From NCBI GenBank assembly GCA_947628085.1, contig CANQYM010000007.1, positions 40,961-104,960 on the forward strand: DNA of 64,000 bases, read 5' to 3'. Made by a program: the position numbers and the translations under genes. How positions within the stretch are numbered: position 1 is the stretch's first letter; each line of letters starts with the position of its first letter. Below are positions 8,943-17,304 of this stretch, in pieces. Under the pieces are notes generated by a model. The model ran no database searches and was not told the origin of the DNA. It saw only the letters and a program-made list of their open reading frames with translations. The stretch comes from an uncultured Clostridia bacterium (GTDB lineage: Bacteria; Bacillota; Clostridia; TANB77; CAG-508).

Positions 8943-9605
8943 TTAAATTCTATTTACAATTTCAGAAATTAATGTTTTAGTTGTTATTTTATCACAAAAT
9001 TGTGAACAAAAATTTTTAAAATTTGAATTAATTTTTACTGAATTTATTGAACGTATAATAGCCCATTTAACATTATCTGGTTTTACATTATAAATTTTTG
9101 CAACATAAGGATAAATTTCTTGTTTTAAATTTTCAAACAAATATTTATCTTTATTCATATATGAGTAAACAATAGCTTCTAAAAGATAATTTGTTCCATT
9201 TAATTTAAAGTCAAAATTAAGTTTTTCTAAGACTTTGTAAACTTTTTTGCGAGTAGTTCTATTGCATAACTTTAATATAAACTTTTGAAATTGTTCATAA
9301 ATATAAGAATTATCTGATTGTAAAGGTAAATTTAACATATATTTAGAATTTCGTATGTTAGCATTTTGAGTGCAAAATACAATTTTATTTTCGATGTCTT
9401 TTAATAAATATTGAATTTGTGAATTTTTAAAATCCATTTCCGATAGTACAACCATATTTATTTTGTAAGAACTTAAGGCTTTATTAAATTCTTTTATATT
9501 ATCAAATATACCAATTAACTTAATATTATTAGATTTAGAGAAAAGACAATTACAAGTTTTTTTAATTATTTCTAAATTATTACTATAAATTATTGCTTTA
9601 TACAT
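8943..9605 (-). CDS. Spo0A-like regulator with degenerate receiver domain
   Basis: A 220-residue protein. The C-terminal half (KVYKVLEKLNFDFKLNGTNYLLEAI, then IYPYVAKIYNVKPDNVKWAIIRSIN) matches the layout of the Spo0A DNA-binding domain: LGFxxKxxGTxYLxEAI, then YPxIAxxYxxxxxxVExxIRxxI. The N-terminal 110 residues look like a receiver fold, but the start MYKAIIYSNN lacks the acidic pair and the strand MVVLSEMDF has Ser where the phosphoacceptor Asp is expected. It is therefore probably not controlled by phosphorylation. The start at 9605 has an AAAGGAGAAATAAAA site. It is divergent from an ECF sigma gene. Confidence 0.75.
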   Translation of the reverse strand: MYKAIIYSNNLEIIKKTCNCLFSKSNNIKLIGIFDNIKEFNKALSSYKINMVVLSEMDFKNSQIQYLLKDIENKIVFCTQNANIRNSKYMLNLPLQSDNSYIYEQFQKFILKLCNRTTRKKVYKVLEKLNFDFKLNGTNYLLEAIVYSYMNKDKYLFENLKQEIYPYVAKIYNVKPDNVKWAIIRSINSVKINSNFKNFCSQFCDKITTKTLISEIVNRI

Positions 9606-9695
9606 TTTTATTTCTCCTTTAACATTTATATTAATAAAACAATTTAAAAAGTAAAAAAGTGACAAAAATTTTTTTAAAATTCGAAGGTAACTAAA

Positions 9696-10202
9696 ATGGA
9701 TATTGAATTTAGTACAAAGAAATTAATTGATAATTACTCTAGTATGATTTTTCATATAGCATTAGGATATTTAAGAAATAAAGAAGATGCTGAAGACTTA
9801 GTACAAGAAGTTTTTATTAATTACATTAAACACATAAAAATGAATAATAAATTTACAGATGAAAATCATGAGAAATATTGGATAATAAGAGTAACTATAA
9901 ATTTGTGTAACAATCAATTAAAAACTTATAAGAAGAAAGACAAATTTTATTCTAATGATGAAACGTTACAAGAATTTAATTTTAATGAAGATGAAATTTG
10001 CTTATTAGACTGTATAAGTAAGTTAAAATCTAAATATAGAGATGTATTCGAGTTATTTTATATAAAAGAATTTAAGATTTCAGAAATAAGTAGTATTTTG
10101 AATATTAGTGAATCTAATGTAAAAACAAGACTAAAAAGAGCAAGAGAAAATTTGAAAAAGCTTTTACAGAGCGGAGGTGACAATTTAAGTGAAAGATTTT
10201 GA
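9696..10202 (+). CDS. ECF-type RNA polymerase sigma factor
   Basis: A 168-residue protein with region 2 (SSMIFHIALGYLRNKEDAEDLVQEVFINYIK) and region 4 (LKSKYRDVFELFYIKEFKISEISSILNISESNVKTRLKRARENLKKLL), the two-domain form of extracytoplasmic-function sigma factors. It would direct polymerase to a small regulon, probably including its own operon. Its end overlaps the next gene, a predicted membrane anti-sigma factor, by 14 bases, which supports translational coupling. Confidence 0.9.
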   Translation: MDIEFSTKKLIDNYSSMIFHIALGYLRNKEDAEDLVQEVFINYIKHIKMNNKFTDENHEKYWIIRVTINLCNNQLKTYKKKDKFYSNDETLQEFNFNEDEICLLDCISKLKSKYRDVFELFYIKEFKISEISSILNISESNVKTRLKRARENLKKLLQSGGDNLSERF

Positions 10203-10869
10203 AAAAGAAATTGATAATATTAAAAATAAAATAAATAAGATAGATTTAGATGAAAATTTTAAAGAAGAATTAAGTAACAAACTTACATCAGAATATGAAA
10301 AAGAAGATAAAAAAGATAAGAAAAAAATTTTTTATTTTCCAAAACAAGCTGTGGCAGCAATATTTTGCATTGTAATTTTGTCAAGCTGTGTATTTGCAGA
10401 TGAAATTGAACACTTTGTTTTAAGTCTTTTTCCAAGTAAAGACATTAATATCGAAGAAATTTTAGAAAATAAAAATTTGCAAAAAATTGATATGGAATAT
10501 GTAGAAAAAGATGGAATAAAGATAAAAATGGACTATGTTTTAGTTGAAAAAGATTCTATTTACTTAGCATTTAATGTGTTAAGTGAGGAAAGTATGGATA
10601 AGATTTATTTTGATAAATTTGTTTTAACAAATGAAAAAGACGATATTATATTAAACAATTCTTTTTTAACCAAAGAAAAATATGCTTGTTATAATACTAG
10701 ATTAGATGAGAAAAATTTAATTTGTATATATAAAATAAGTACAAATCAAAATACAAATCAGTTGATAAATAAATTAAAAATAGCGATTCAAAAAATTACT
10801 TTAGTAAAAAATAATGAAGAAAAAATAATTAACAATAATTGGATTTTTTATGTTGATATAAATAATTAA
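10189..10869 (+). CDS. Predicted anti-sigma factor, single-pass membrane protein (DUF4179-like)
   Basis: A 226-residue protein with a charged cytoplasmic N-terminus of about 55 residues, one membrane segment (QAVAAIFCIVILSSCVFA) and an extracellular domain of about 145 residues. This layout, plus overlap with the upstream sigma gene, matches DUF4179-type anti-sigma proteins. The GTG start has a strong GGAGGTGA site inside the sigma gene. The extracellular signal it responds to is not evident. Confidence 0.75.
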   Translation: MKDFEKEIDNIKNKINKIDLDENFKEELSNKLTSEYEKEDKKDKKKIFYFPKQAVAAIFCIVILSSCVFADEIEHFVLSLFPSKDINIEEILENKNLQKIDMEYVEKDGIKIKMDYVLVEKDSIYLAFNVLSEESMDKIYFDKFVLTNEKDDIILNNSFLTKEKYACYNTRLDEKNLICIYKISTNQNTNQLINKLKIAIQKITLVKNNEEKIINNNWIFYVDINN

Positions 10870-10871
10870 AA

Positions 10872-10915
10872 GAAAAGCCCAACACGATTTACGAGTTGGG
10901 CTTTTGCTTTTACTT
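10872..10915. terminator. Bidirectional terminator between the sigma operon and unit C
   Basis: AAAAGCCCAAC pairs with GTTGGGCTTTT; T-rich runs follow on both strands, ending the plus-strand sigma operon and the minus-strand unit C. Confidence 0.85.
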
Positions 10916-10948
10916 CAAAGCTTTCCGATGCAGAGCTTAAATGCTACT

Positions 10949-11428
10949 TTACTTCCAAGAATAATACGTGAGAGTTACTTTTATTGCTGACGAACCAGAG
11001 TTGACAATTTTGAATAGACAACTAAGGCCAGAAGAATATAGATCAATCCAGTCATTCTTATACGGGCTTCCATCAGCAGTTCCACCCATACCAGATATGG
11101 GAGTTGAGGCACTGCGCATCAGTGTAACAGAGTATGCTACAGATGTTGCTTGGCCGTTGACACCAGTGGCACTCATTTCGTACGCAAAATACCGATCAGG
11201 TATTACGAACTGGGGAGTGTAGGTGGTTATTCCAACGCCAACAGTGTAGGTGTTTTGCTCCCACATGGCGGGCATGATTTCGGCATTACCGCCAGGTGCG
11301 ATGTTCAGAGTGACGGTGTGCTCCTCAAAAGAGGTATGTGCTTCGTTTTCGCTTGCAAAAGCAGTTACCGCGAAGAGCGACATGCACATAACAAAAGCGA
11401 GAAGCACGGAAACGAGTTTTTTTTTCAT
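10949..11428 (-). CDS. GC-rich secreted orphan protein (unit C)
   Basis: A 159-residue protein with a clear signal peptide, MKKKLVSVLLAFVMCMSLFAVTAFA, likely cut before SENEAH. The mature part of about 134 residues is rich in Ser, Thr and Gly and looks like a small beta-rich extracellular domain; I recognise no family. The start has a GGAGG site seven bases upstream. GC content is far above the neighbours, as in the other single-gene units. Overlapping plus-strand open frames are shadows. Confidence 0.75.
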   Translation of the reverse strand: MKKKLVSVLLAFVMCMSLFAVTAFASENEAHTSFEEHTVTLNIAPGGNAEIMPAMWEQNTYTVGVGITTYTPQFVIPDRYFAYEMSATGVNGQATSVAYSVTLMRSASTPISGMGGTADGSPYKNDWIDLYSSGLSCLFKIVNSGSSAIKVTLTYYSWK

Positions 11429-11689
11429 GTTCTAACCTCCAATCGAGTCGTTAAAAGCAATGTTTGTTGGACAACAGCAGCTCTGCATCGATGCCATTCA
11501 TTGTGGGAACATAGTCTAATCACCCCGCTAGAATGGCTTTTCAAAGGCTTTATGGAAGCTAAAGCAAAGTTATTATAAAACGGTAAAAATTGGGCAATAA
11601 TTTCAGGTGGCGAAAAGCGCTGATGAATAGGAAGTGCAAGACTTTAAAAAATAAAAAGAGTAAAAAAACACATCACTTTTCATCAATTT
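11429..11689. other. Leader of unit C and gene-free flank
   Basis: About 140 bp of GC-richer sequence continues upstream of the unit C gene and grades into AT-rich sequence near 11580. On the minus strand TATAAT occurs at about 11572-11577 with only a weak TTATTG 17 bp before it, so the promoter call is uncertain. No other gene is seen here. Confidence 0.4.
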
Positions 11690-11718
11690 TTTACACAAGA
11701 GGAAAAAGATGTGATAAT
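11690..11718 (+). promoter_or_regulatory. Promoter of the GHKL kinase gene
   Basis: TTTACA (11690-11695) and GATAAT (11713-11718) with a 17-bp spacer. An imperfect inverted repeat, CACATCACTTTTC and GGAAAAAGATGTG, brackets the -35 box and spacer and could be an operator. Confidence 0.55.
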
Positions 11719-11753
11719 CTAAGAAAATCTTATTATAAAAAAGGAGAGTACAT

Positions 11754-12638
11754 ATGACGAAAGTAAATAAAAAGTTAGAAGTAGCAGAGAATTTAAGAAA
11801 ACCAACTTTTAAGGATATTATGCATATAATTATTTCAATACTTGGAATAACAATTGCAACTATAGAAACTATTGATATAAGACATATTTTGCAAATTAAT
11901 CACACTAGAATAGCAGTTTATAATATTATGCATTGTTTAATAATTATATTAATAACATACTTTGCTTTTTCAAATAAACATAAAGAAATAAAGGCTAAAA
12001 ATAGCATAAAGGAGCTAGAGCAGAAAAACAAAAATCTATTAGAAATAAATGATGATGTAAAATGCTTTAAACATGATTTCAATAATATTATGCAGGCAAT
12101 AAATGGATATATAGATTTAAAAGATATGAATTCATTAGAAAAATATTTTAATTCTATCATAAAAGATTGTCATCATATTAACACAGTAGAATTATTAAAT
12201 TACAAAGCAACAGAAAATCCAGCAATATATTCAGTATTAATAGACAAATATACAATGGCAAGAGAAAAGAATATTAATATAAATATTGATATATGTCTTA
12301 ATTTAAATGTCTTTACAGAAAAAGTTTATAGTATTTCTAGAATGCTTGGAATATTACTAGATAACGCAATAGAAGCAACAAATGGAGTAGCAGAGAAAAT
12401 AATAAACATTGAACTAAGAAAGGAAAAAAACAAGAATTTAATAATAATAGAAAATACATTTTTAGAAAAAGAAATAGATGTAAATAAAATATTTGAAAAA
12501 GGATATACAAGCAAAAGGAGCAATTCTGGTTTGGGATTATGGAAAATTAGAAAGATAATTGAAAAAGATGAATCTTTAAATTTAATAACTACTATCGAAA
12601 ATAAATTATTTAAACAAGTAATAGAATTATCAGATTGA
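11754..12638 (+). CDS. GHKL-type sensor histidine kinase without a cognate regulator nearby
   Basis: A 294-residue protein with two short N-terminal membrane segments (about residues 22-42 and 55-80), a coiled region, the phosphoacceptor motif FKHDFNNIMQAINGYI (His near 108) and a catalytic domain with MLGILLDNAIEAT and SNSGLGLWKIRKI. This is the AgrC/SpoOB-like class that usually senses peptides and pairs with a LytTR regulator. No response regulator adjoins it. The membrane part is shorter than in AgrC, so it may sense differently or act as a partner kinase. Confidence 0.8.
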   Translation: MTKVNKKLEVAENLRKPTFKDIMHIIISILGITIATIETIDIRHILQINHTRIAVYNIMHCLIIILITYFAFSNKHKEIKAKNSIKELEQKNKNLLEINDDVKCFKHDFNNIMQAINGYIDLKDMNSLEKYFNSIIKDCHHINTVELLNYKATENPAIYSVLIDKYTMAREKNININIDICLNLNVFTEKVYSISRMLGILLDNAIEATNGVAEKIINIELRKEKNKNLIIIENTFLEKEIDVNKIFEKGYTSKRSNSGLGLWKIRKIIEKDESLNLITTIENKLFKQVIELSD

Positions 12639-12686
12639 AGTTTTTAAAAAATGGACAAATTTTCAGTGTAAATTTTACAAAACTTC

Positions 12687-12715
12687 TTGATTTTTACTGT
12701 AAAAGCTGTTATAAT
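12687..12715 (+). promoter_or_regulatory. Promoter of rpsB-tsf
   Basis: TTGATT (12687-12692) and TATAAT (12710-12715) with a 17-bp spacer. The 109-nt leader holds a short start-stop frame after an AGAAGGAG site (starting TTGTGC near 12754), which could be a leader peptide but is weakly supported. Confidence 0.7.
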
Positions 12716-12824
12716 GTCATAGTTATTAAATAACACACATAGAAGGAGTTTTAAATTGTGCTTTTTAAAAGTTGTTTAGAATGTTGAATTCTATGGAGGA
12801 AAAACAAAAAGGAGGAATAAAAAA

Positions 12825-13643
12825 ATGGCAGTAGTTGCAATGAAACAATTACTTGAAGCAGGTGTTCATTTCGGACATCAAACAAGAAGATGGGATCCAA
12901 AAATGGCTGAATACATTTTTCAAGCTAGAAATGGAATCCATATAATAGACTTACAAAAAACTTCAAAAAAATTAGATGAAGCTTATAAGTTTATTAAAGA
13001 AAGAGCAGAAGAAGGAAAAACAGTTCTTTTTGTAGGAACTAAAAAACAAGCACAAGAGTGCATTAAAGAAGCTGCTCAAAAATGTAATATGTATTACGTA
13101 GATCAAAGATGGTTAGGCGGAATGCTAACAAACTTTAACACAATTCAAGGAAGAATTCAAAGATTAAGAGACTTAGAAACAATGTCTCAAGATGGTACAT
13201 TTGATGTATTACCTAAAAAAGAAGTTATGGGACTTAAAAACGAAATGGAGAAACTAGAAAAAAATCTTGGTGGTATTAAAGAAATGAAAGAAATGCCAGG
13301 AGTTATGTTTGTAGTAGATCCTAAAAAAGAAAGAATAGCAGTATTAGAAGCTAAAAAATTAGGAATACCAGTTGTAGGTTTAGTAGATACAAATTGTAAT
13401 CCAGAAGATGTTGATTATGCTATACCAGGAAATGATGATGCAATAAGAGCTGTTAAATTAATAGCAGATGTTATGGCTAATGCAGTTATTGAAGGTAGAC
13501 AAGGAGAAGATGCAGAAATTCCTGAAGAAATGTCTTCAAGCGATGAAGAAGTAACAGATATAGAAGAAGTTGTTGCTGAAGAAAAAGAAGAAGTTAAAGA
13601 AGAAGTTTCTGAAGAAAAAGCAGAAAATAAAGTAGAAGAATAA
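12825..13643 (+). CDS. rpsB: 30S ribosomal protein S2
   Basis: A 272-residue protein with the S2 start [27 protein letters not shown] and conserved [17 protein letters not shown] and [14 protein letters not shown]. The C-terminus carries a Glu/Lys-rich low-complexity tail of about 40 residues beyond the usual S2 core. It assembles into the small-subunit body. It is followed by tsf, the standard bacterial order. Confidence 0.98.
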   Translation: MAVVAMKQLLEAGVHFGHQTRRWDPKMAEYIFQARNGIHIIDLQKTSKKLDEAYKFIKERAEEGKTVLFVGTKKQAQECIKEAAQKCNMYYVDQRWLGGMLTNFNTIQGRIQRLRDLETMSQDGTFDVLPKKEVMGLKNEMEKLEKNLGGIKEMKEMPGVMFVVDPKKERIAVLEAKKLGIPVVGLVDTNCNPEDVDYAIPGNDDAIRAVKLIADVMANAVIEGRQGEDAEIPEEMSSSDEEVTDIEEVVAEEKEEVKEEVSEEKAENKVEE

Positions 13644-13657
13644 TAAAACTTATTTGA

Positions 13658-13694
13658 AGGGCGCTATTACTATTTTGTTAAGTAAACACGCCCT
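13658..13694 (+). promoter_or_regulatory. Hairpin between rpsB and tsf
   Basis: AGGGCG (13658-13663) pairs with CGCCCT (13689-13694). No full T run follows, so it may modulate tsf expression relative to rpsB or protect the mRNA end rather than terminate. Confidence 0.4.
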
Positions 13695-13724
13695 AATTTT
13701 AAAATAAAATAGGGGGTATCTAAT

Positions 13725-14600
13725 ATGATAACAGCAGAATTAGTAAAACAACTAAGAGAAAAAACTGGTGCAGGAATGATGGACTGTAAAAAAGTTTTAA
13801 CAGAAACAGATGGAGATATGGAAAAAGCAACTGAATTATTAAGAGAAAGAGGAATAGCTAAAGCAGCTAAGAAATCAGGAAGAATTGCTGCTGAAGGTTT
13901 AGTTACTACATATATTTCAGACAATAAAAAAGTAGGAGCTGTTGTTGAAGTAAATGCTGAAACAGATTTCGTTGCTAAAAATGATGAATTCATTAATTTT
14001 GTAAATGATGTAGCTAAAATAGTTGTAAATTCAAACCCAGCTAATTTAGATGCTTTATTAGAAACAAAATATAATAATACAGACAAAACAGTTAAAGAAG
14101 TTTTAACAGAAAAAATAGCTACTATTGGTGAGAATATGTCAATAAGAAGATTCGAAAGATTTGAATCAGAAGGATTTGTAGAAAGCTATATACATGGAGC
14201 TGGAAAAATAGGAGTTCTAGTTGATGTTAAATCAGGAAAAGAAGAACTTGCAAAAGATATTTGTATGCAAATAGCTGCTGCAAGACCAGAATATTTAAAC
14301 AGAGAATCAGTTCCACAAGAAAGAGTAGCAAAAGAAATGGAAATTTTAAAAGCTCAAGCTATGAATGAAGGAAAACCTGCAGAAATAGCTGAAAAAATGG
14401 TTCAAGGTAGAATTGGAAAATTCTATGGAGAAATTTGCTTACTAGATCAAGAATTTGTAAAAGATCCAAATACAAAAGTTGGAGATTTAATAAAAAGCCA
14501 AAATGCTGAAATAGTAAGATTTGCTAGATTTGAAAAAGGCGAAGGAATTGAGAAAAAAGAAGAAAACTTTGCAGAGGAAGTAATGAAACAATTAAAATAG
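13725..14600 (+). CDS. tsf: Elongation factor Ts
   Basis: A 291-residue protein starting ITAELVKQLREKTGAGMMDCKKVLTETDGD, the N-terminal UBA-like domain of EF-Ts, followed by EVNAETDFVAKNDEF and the two core subdomains. It exchanges GDP for GTP on EF-Tu. The ATG has a strong AGGGGG site. A terminator follows at once. Confidence 0.98.
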   Translation: MITAELVKQLREKTGAGMMDCKKVLTETDGDMEKATELLRERGIAKAAKKSGRIAAEGLVTTYISDNKKVGAVVEVNAETDFVAKNDEFINFVNDVAKIVVNSNPANLDALLETKYNNTDKTVKEVLTEKIATIGENMSIRRFERFESEGFVESYIHGAGKIGVLVDVKSGKEELAKDICMQIAAARPEYLNRESVPQERVAKEMEILKAQAMNEGKPAEIAEKMVQGRIGKFYGEICLLDQEFVKDPNTKVGDLIKSQNAEIVRFARFEKGEGIEKKEENFAEEVMKQLK

Positions 14601-14610
14601 TAATTTATTT

Positions 14611-14645
14611 AAAAGAGTGTTTCAAAAAAACACTCTTTTTTTTAT
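14611..14645 (+). terminator. Terminator of rpsB-tsf
   Basis: AAAAGAGTG and CACTCTTTT form the stem, followed by a long T run. Confidence 0.9.
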
Positions 14646-14710
14646 ATTTTTATTGAAAAAAATTTATTTTTTGGTACTATTAAAATATATATAAAGTTTA
14701 GGAGAAAATT

Positions 14711-15952
14711 ATGAAAGTAAAGAAAAAAATTTTAATAATAACACTAATTTTTGCATTATTTTTTATATTTAATAAAGCAAGTTCATACGCTCTAGAAAAT
14801 GAATTGGTTTCAATAGATTATGAGATTAATGTTACCTCAAATGGTGATATGGATGTAGTAGAAACTTGGCAAATTTCTATAAATGAGTTGGAAAATATAA
14901 ACAAATACTTTAAAACTACAGAAGACAATACACTTAGTAACATTCAAAATATTAGACTTACTGAAGTTGTTAATAATAAAGAAATAAACTTTGAAGAAGG
15001 TACTTTAACTAACGTAAATTTATCTAATGATAATTATTTTGCAGTACAAGCAAGTTCTTCAAAGATGTTTATTACCTGGAATCCAAAACCGGAAAATACT
15101 ACTTATTCTGAAATTAAAATATACAAAATATATTATACAATTAAAGATGCCTTAAAAATGTATAATGACTGTGCAGAAATTGAATGGAACTTTTTTGATT
15201 CAGAAGACTCAATGACTGCAAAAGAAATTACAGGAAGGATATCATTAGAGGAATTATCATCACGTTTTGAAGAAATTACAGTTTGGGGGCATGATGATTT
15301 AGAAAATAAATTAACAAAAGTTGCAAATGAAGTTTTTTCTTTTAATAATTCTTATAATTATAACATAGTAGATGATCTAGGATTTAGAATTCTTATTAAC
15401 ACAAATATTAGATATACAGGGCAAAATAGAATTTATAAAAATATGTTAGCATCAATTTTACAAGAGGAACAAAACTCAACTGAAGCAAAATTTGAAGATG
15501 ATTACACTAATTACGATGATGATAATGAATATGATGAAGACTATGATGATTACTATTATGATGACTATGATTACGATGATGATAACTTAGATGAGATGGA
15601 TGATAGGATGGAATTATATGAAAATTTTTCAGGAGCATCAGAATTACTTAAGGGGCTTTTTGCTTATGCAGTAATGCTTATAATTGTTATTACAGTTTTA
15701 AAGATTTTTGCTCCATTTTATAAAATAGAAAATAATTTTAAATTAAAAAATAGATATAATTATTCTACCTATAAAAACAATAATTATAGAAAAAAAGCTC
15801 CAATATATGATGAAGAAATAAATACAATAACAAATGATGATGATAATGTTATAAAAGATTACAATAATAGTGCTTCTGGTTACATTGAGCTAATCTTATT
15901 TATAATATTAATTGTGGTTGTTGCTTATTTTATTATTCAAAAAATAAGATAA
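14711..15952 (+). CDS. DUF2207-like membrane protein with an Asp/Tyr-rich linker
   Basis: A 413-residue protein with an N-terminal signal/anchor (ILIITLIFALFFIFNKASSYA), an extracellular domain whose opening LVSIDYEINVTSNGDMDVVETWQI fits DUF2207 proteins, and two membrane segments, one near residues 320-338 and one at the C-terminus. Between the domain and the first membrane segment lies a striking stretch of about 38 residues made almost only of Asp, Tyr, Asn and Glu (residues about 258-300). Function is unknown for the family. It appears to be a single-gene unit. Confidence 0.7.
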   Translation: MKVKKKILIITLIFALFFIFNKASSYALENELVSIDYEINVTSNGDMDVVETWQISINELENINKYFKTTEDNTLSNIQNIRLTEVVNNKEINFEEGTLTNVNLSNDNYFAVQASSSKMFITWNPKPENTTYSEIKIYKIYYTIKDALKMYNDCAEIEWNFFDSEDSMTAKEITGRISLEELSSRFEEITVWGHDDLENKLTKVANEVFSFNNSYNYNIVDDLGFRILINTNIRYTGQNRIYKNMLASILQEEQNSTEAKFEDDYTNYDDDNEYDEDYDDYYYDDYDYDDDNLDEMDDRMELYENFSGASELLKGLFAYAVMLIIVITVLKIFAPFYKIENNFKLKNRYNYSTYKNNNYRKKAPIYDEEINTITNDDDNVIKDYNNSASGYIELILFIILIVVVAYFIIQKIR

Positions 15953-15961
15953 TAAAACTAC

Positions 15962-15990
15962 TTGATTTTTATAAAAAAGTATAGTAGAAT
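15962..15990 (+). promoter_or_regulatory. Promoter of a short transcript
   Basis: TTGATT (15962-15967) and TAGAAT (15985-15990) with a 17-bp spacer, with a terminator 140 bp downstream. Confidence 0.55.
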
Positions 15991-16027
15991 TTCTATTAAT
16001 GTAAGTAAAATGAAAGGAAAATATAGG

Positions 16028-16132
16028 ATGTTAAATTTAAATAGAAAAACAAGTAACAAAATAATTGCCAATAACCTATATTCAATAGTTTTATTTACAA
16101 TTTCAATTTTTAAAATTAATAATTTTAATTAA
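16028..16132 (+). CDS. Possible 34-residue small protein
   Basis: A start-stop frame encoding MLNLNRKTSNKIIANNLY and then a hydrophobic stretch SIVLFTISIF. It lies between a good promoter and a terminator, with AAAGGA upstream of the ATG, but the spacing is long. It could equally be a small RNA of about 160 nt with a chance reading frame. A short hydrophobic peptide expressed alone is reminiscent of type I toxins, but nothing beyond this supports that. Confidence 0.3.
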   Translation: MLNLNRKTSNKIIANNLYSIVLFTISIFKINNFN

Positions 16133-16161
16133 AAAACACTAATTTATTTAGTGTTTTTTTT
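16131..16161 (+). terminator. Terminator of the short transcript
   Basis: AAAAAACACTA pairs with TAGTGTTTTTT, followed by more T. Confidence 0.8.
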
Positions 16162-16218
16162 AAAGTGCAAAAAAACCATTAAAAAAATCTAAATTCTAAA
16201 TAAAGAAAGGAAGAAAAA

Positions 16219-17304
16219 ATGGTAGGATATCTAGTACTAGAAAATGGAGAAATTTTTGAAGGAGAAAGAATTGGTTACAATATAGATACTGCATGTGAAG
16301 TAGTATTTAATACTGGAATGGCAGGATATATAGAAACTTTTACAGATCCTTCTTATGCTGGACAAGGTATAGTTATGACATATCCTCTAATTGGAAATTA
16401 TGGAATTATACCAGAAGATTATGAATCAAATGGCATTTATGCAAAAGCTGTTTTCATTCATGAATTAGCAGAATTCGAAAGCAACTTTAGAAGTAAATTC
16501 AATTTAGACAAATTTTTAAGAGACTACAAAATACCAGGACTTACAGATGTTAATACTAGAAAACTAACAAAAATACTTAGAGATGCTGGAACAATGAGAG
16601 GCTATCTTACATCAAATATTAACAACATTGATGAAATAATGGAAACAATAAAAAAATATGATATAGGAAAAATAGTTGACAAAGTAACATCAAAAGAAGT
16701 TCAAATTTATGGAAGAAGAAAACCTATAAGAATAGCATTAATGGATTATGGAATGAAACACAACATAGTAAATTCTCTATTAAAAAGAGGAGCAGAAGTT
16801 ACTGTTTTTCCAGCAGACACTCCAGCTGAAAAAGTAATTGCAATAAAACCAGATGGAATAATGCTTTCAAATGGACCAGGAAATCCAGAAGAATGTACAT
16901 TCCAAATAAACACAATAAAGAAACTATATCAAACAGATATACCAATACTTGGAATTTGTTTAGGACATCAACTTATGGCTCTTGCAAATGGAGCTAGAAC
17001 TGCAAAATTAAAATATGGACATAGAGGACCAAATCATCCTGTTAAAGATTTAAAAGAAAATAGAGTTCATATTACATCTCAAAATCATGGATATTATGTA
17101 GTAGAAAACAGTGTAAATCCTAAAATAGCAGAAGTTTCTCATATTAATTTAAATGATGGAACAGTAGAAGGATTAAGATATAAAAATAAAGATATATTCA
17201 CAGTTCAATTTCATCCAGAAGCTTGTCCAGGACCAGAAGATACAGCATATATATTTGACGAATTTATAGATTTAATAAAGGAGAAAAAAGATGCCAAAAA
17301 ATAA
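16219..17304 (+). CDS. carA: Carbamoyl-phosphate synthase small subunit
   Basis: A 361-residue glutaminase subunit. The N-terminal domain begins GYLVLENGEIFEGERIG; the class I amidotransferase domain has LSNGPGNPEEC, the nucleophile in LGICLGHQLMALANGA, and the catalytic His/Glu in VQFHPEACPGPEDT. It supplies ammonia to CarB for carbamoyl phosphate used in pyrimidine and arginine synthesis. It overlaps carB by 14 bases. No pyr or arg genes adjoin. Confidence 0.97.
   Translation: MVGYLVLENGEIFEGERIGYNIDTACEVVFNTGMAGYIETFTDPSYAGQGIVMTYPLIGNYGIIPEDYESNGIYAKAVFIHELAEFESNFRSKFNLDKFLRDYKIPGLTDVNTRKLTKILRDAGTMRGYLTSNINNIDEIMETIKKYDIGKIVDKVTSKEVQIYGRRKPIRIALMDYGMKHNIVNSLLKRGAEVTVFPADTPAEKVIAIKPDGIMLSNGPGNPEECTFQINTIKKLYQTDIPILGICLGHQLMALANGARTAKLKYGHRGPNHPVKDLKENRVHITSQNHGYYVVENSVNPKIAEVSHINLNDGTVEGLRYKNKDIFTVQFHPEACPGPEDTAYIFDEFIDLIKEKKDAKK

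Noticed and set aside
10968..11578. Plus-strand open frames over unit C
   Set aside because: They lack ribosome sites and recognisable proteins; the minus-strand frame has a signal peptide and a GGAGG site. The same reasoning removes the alternative frames over units A, D, E, F and G.
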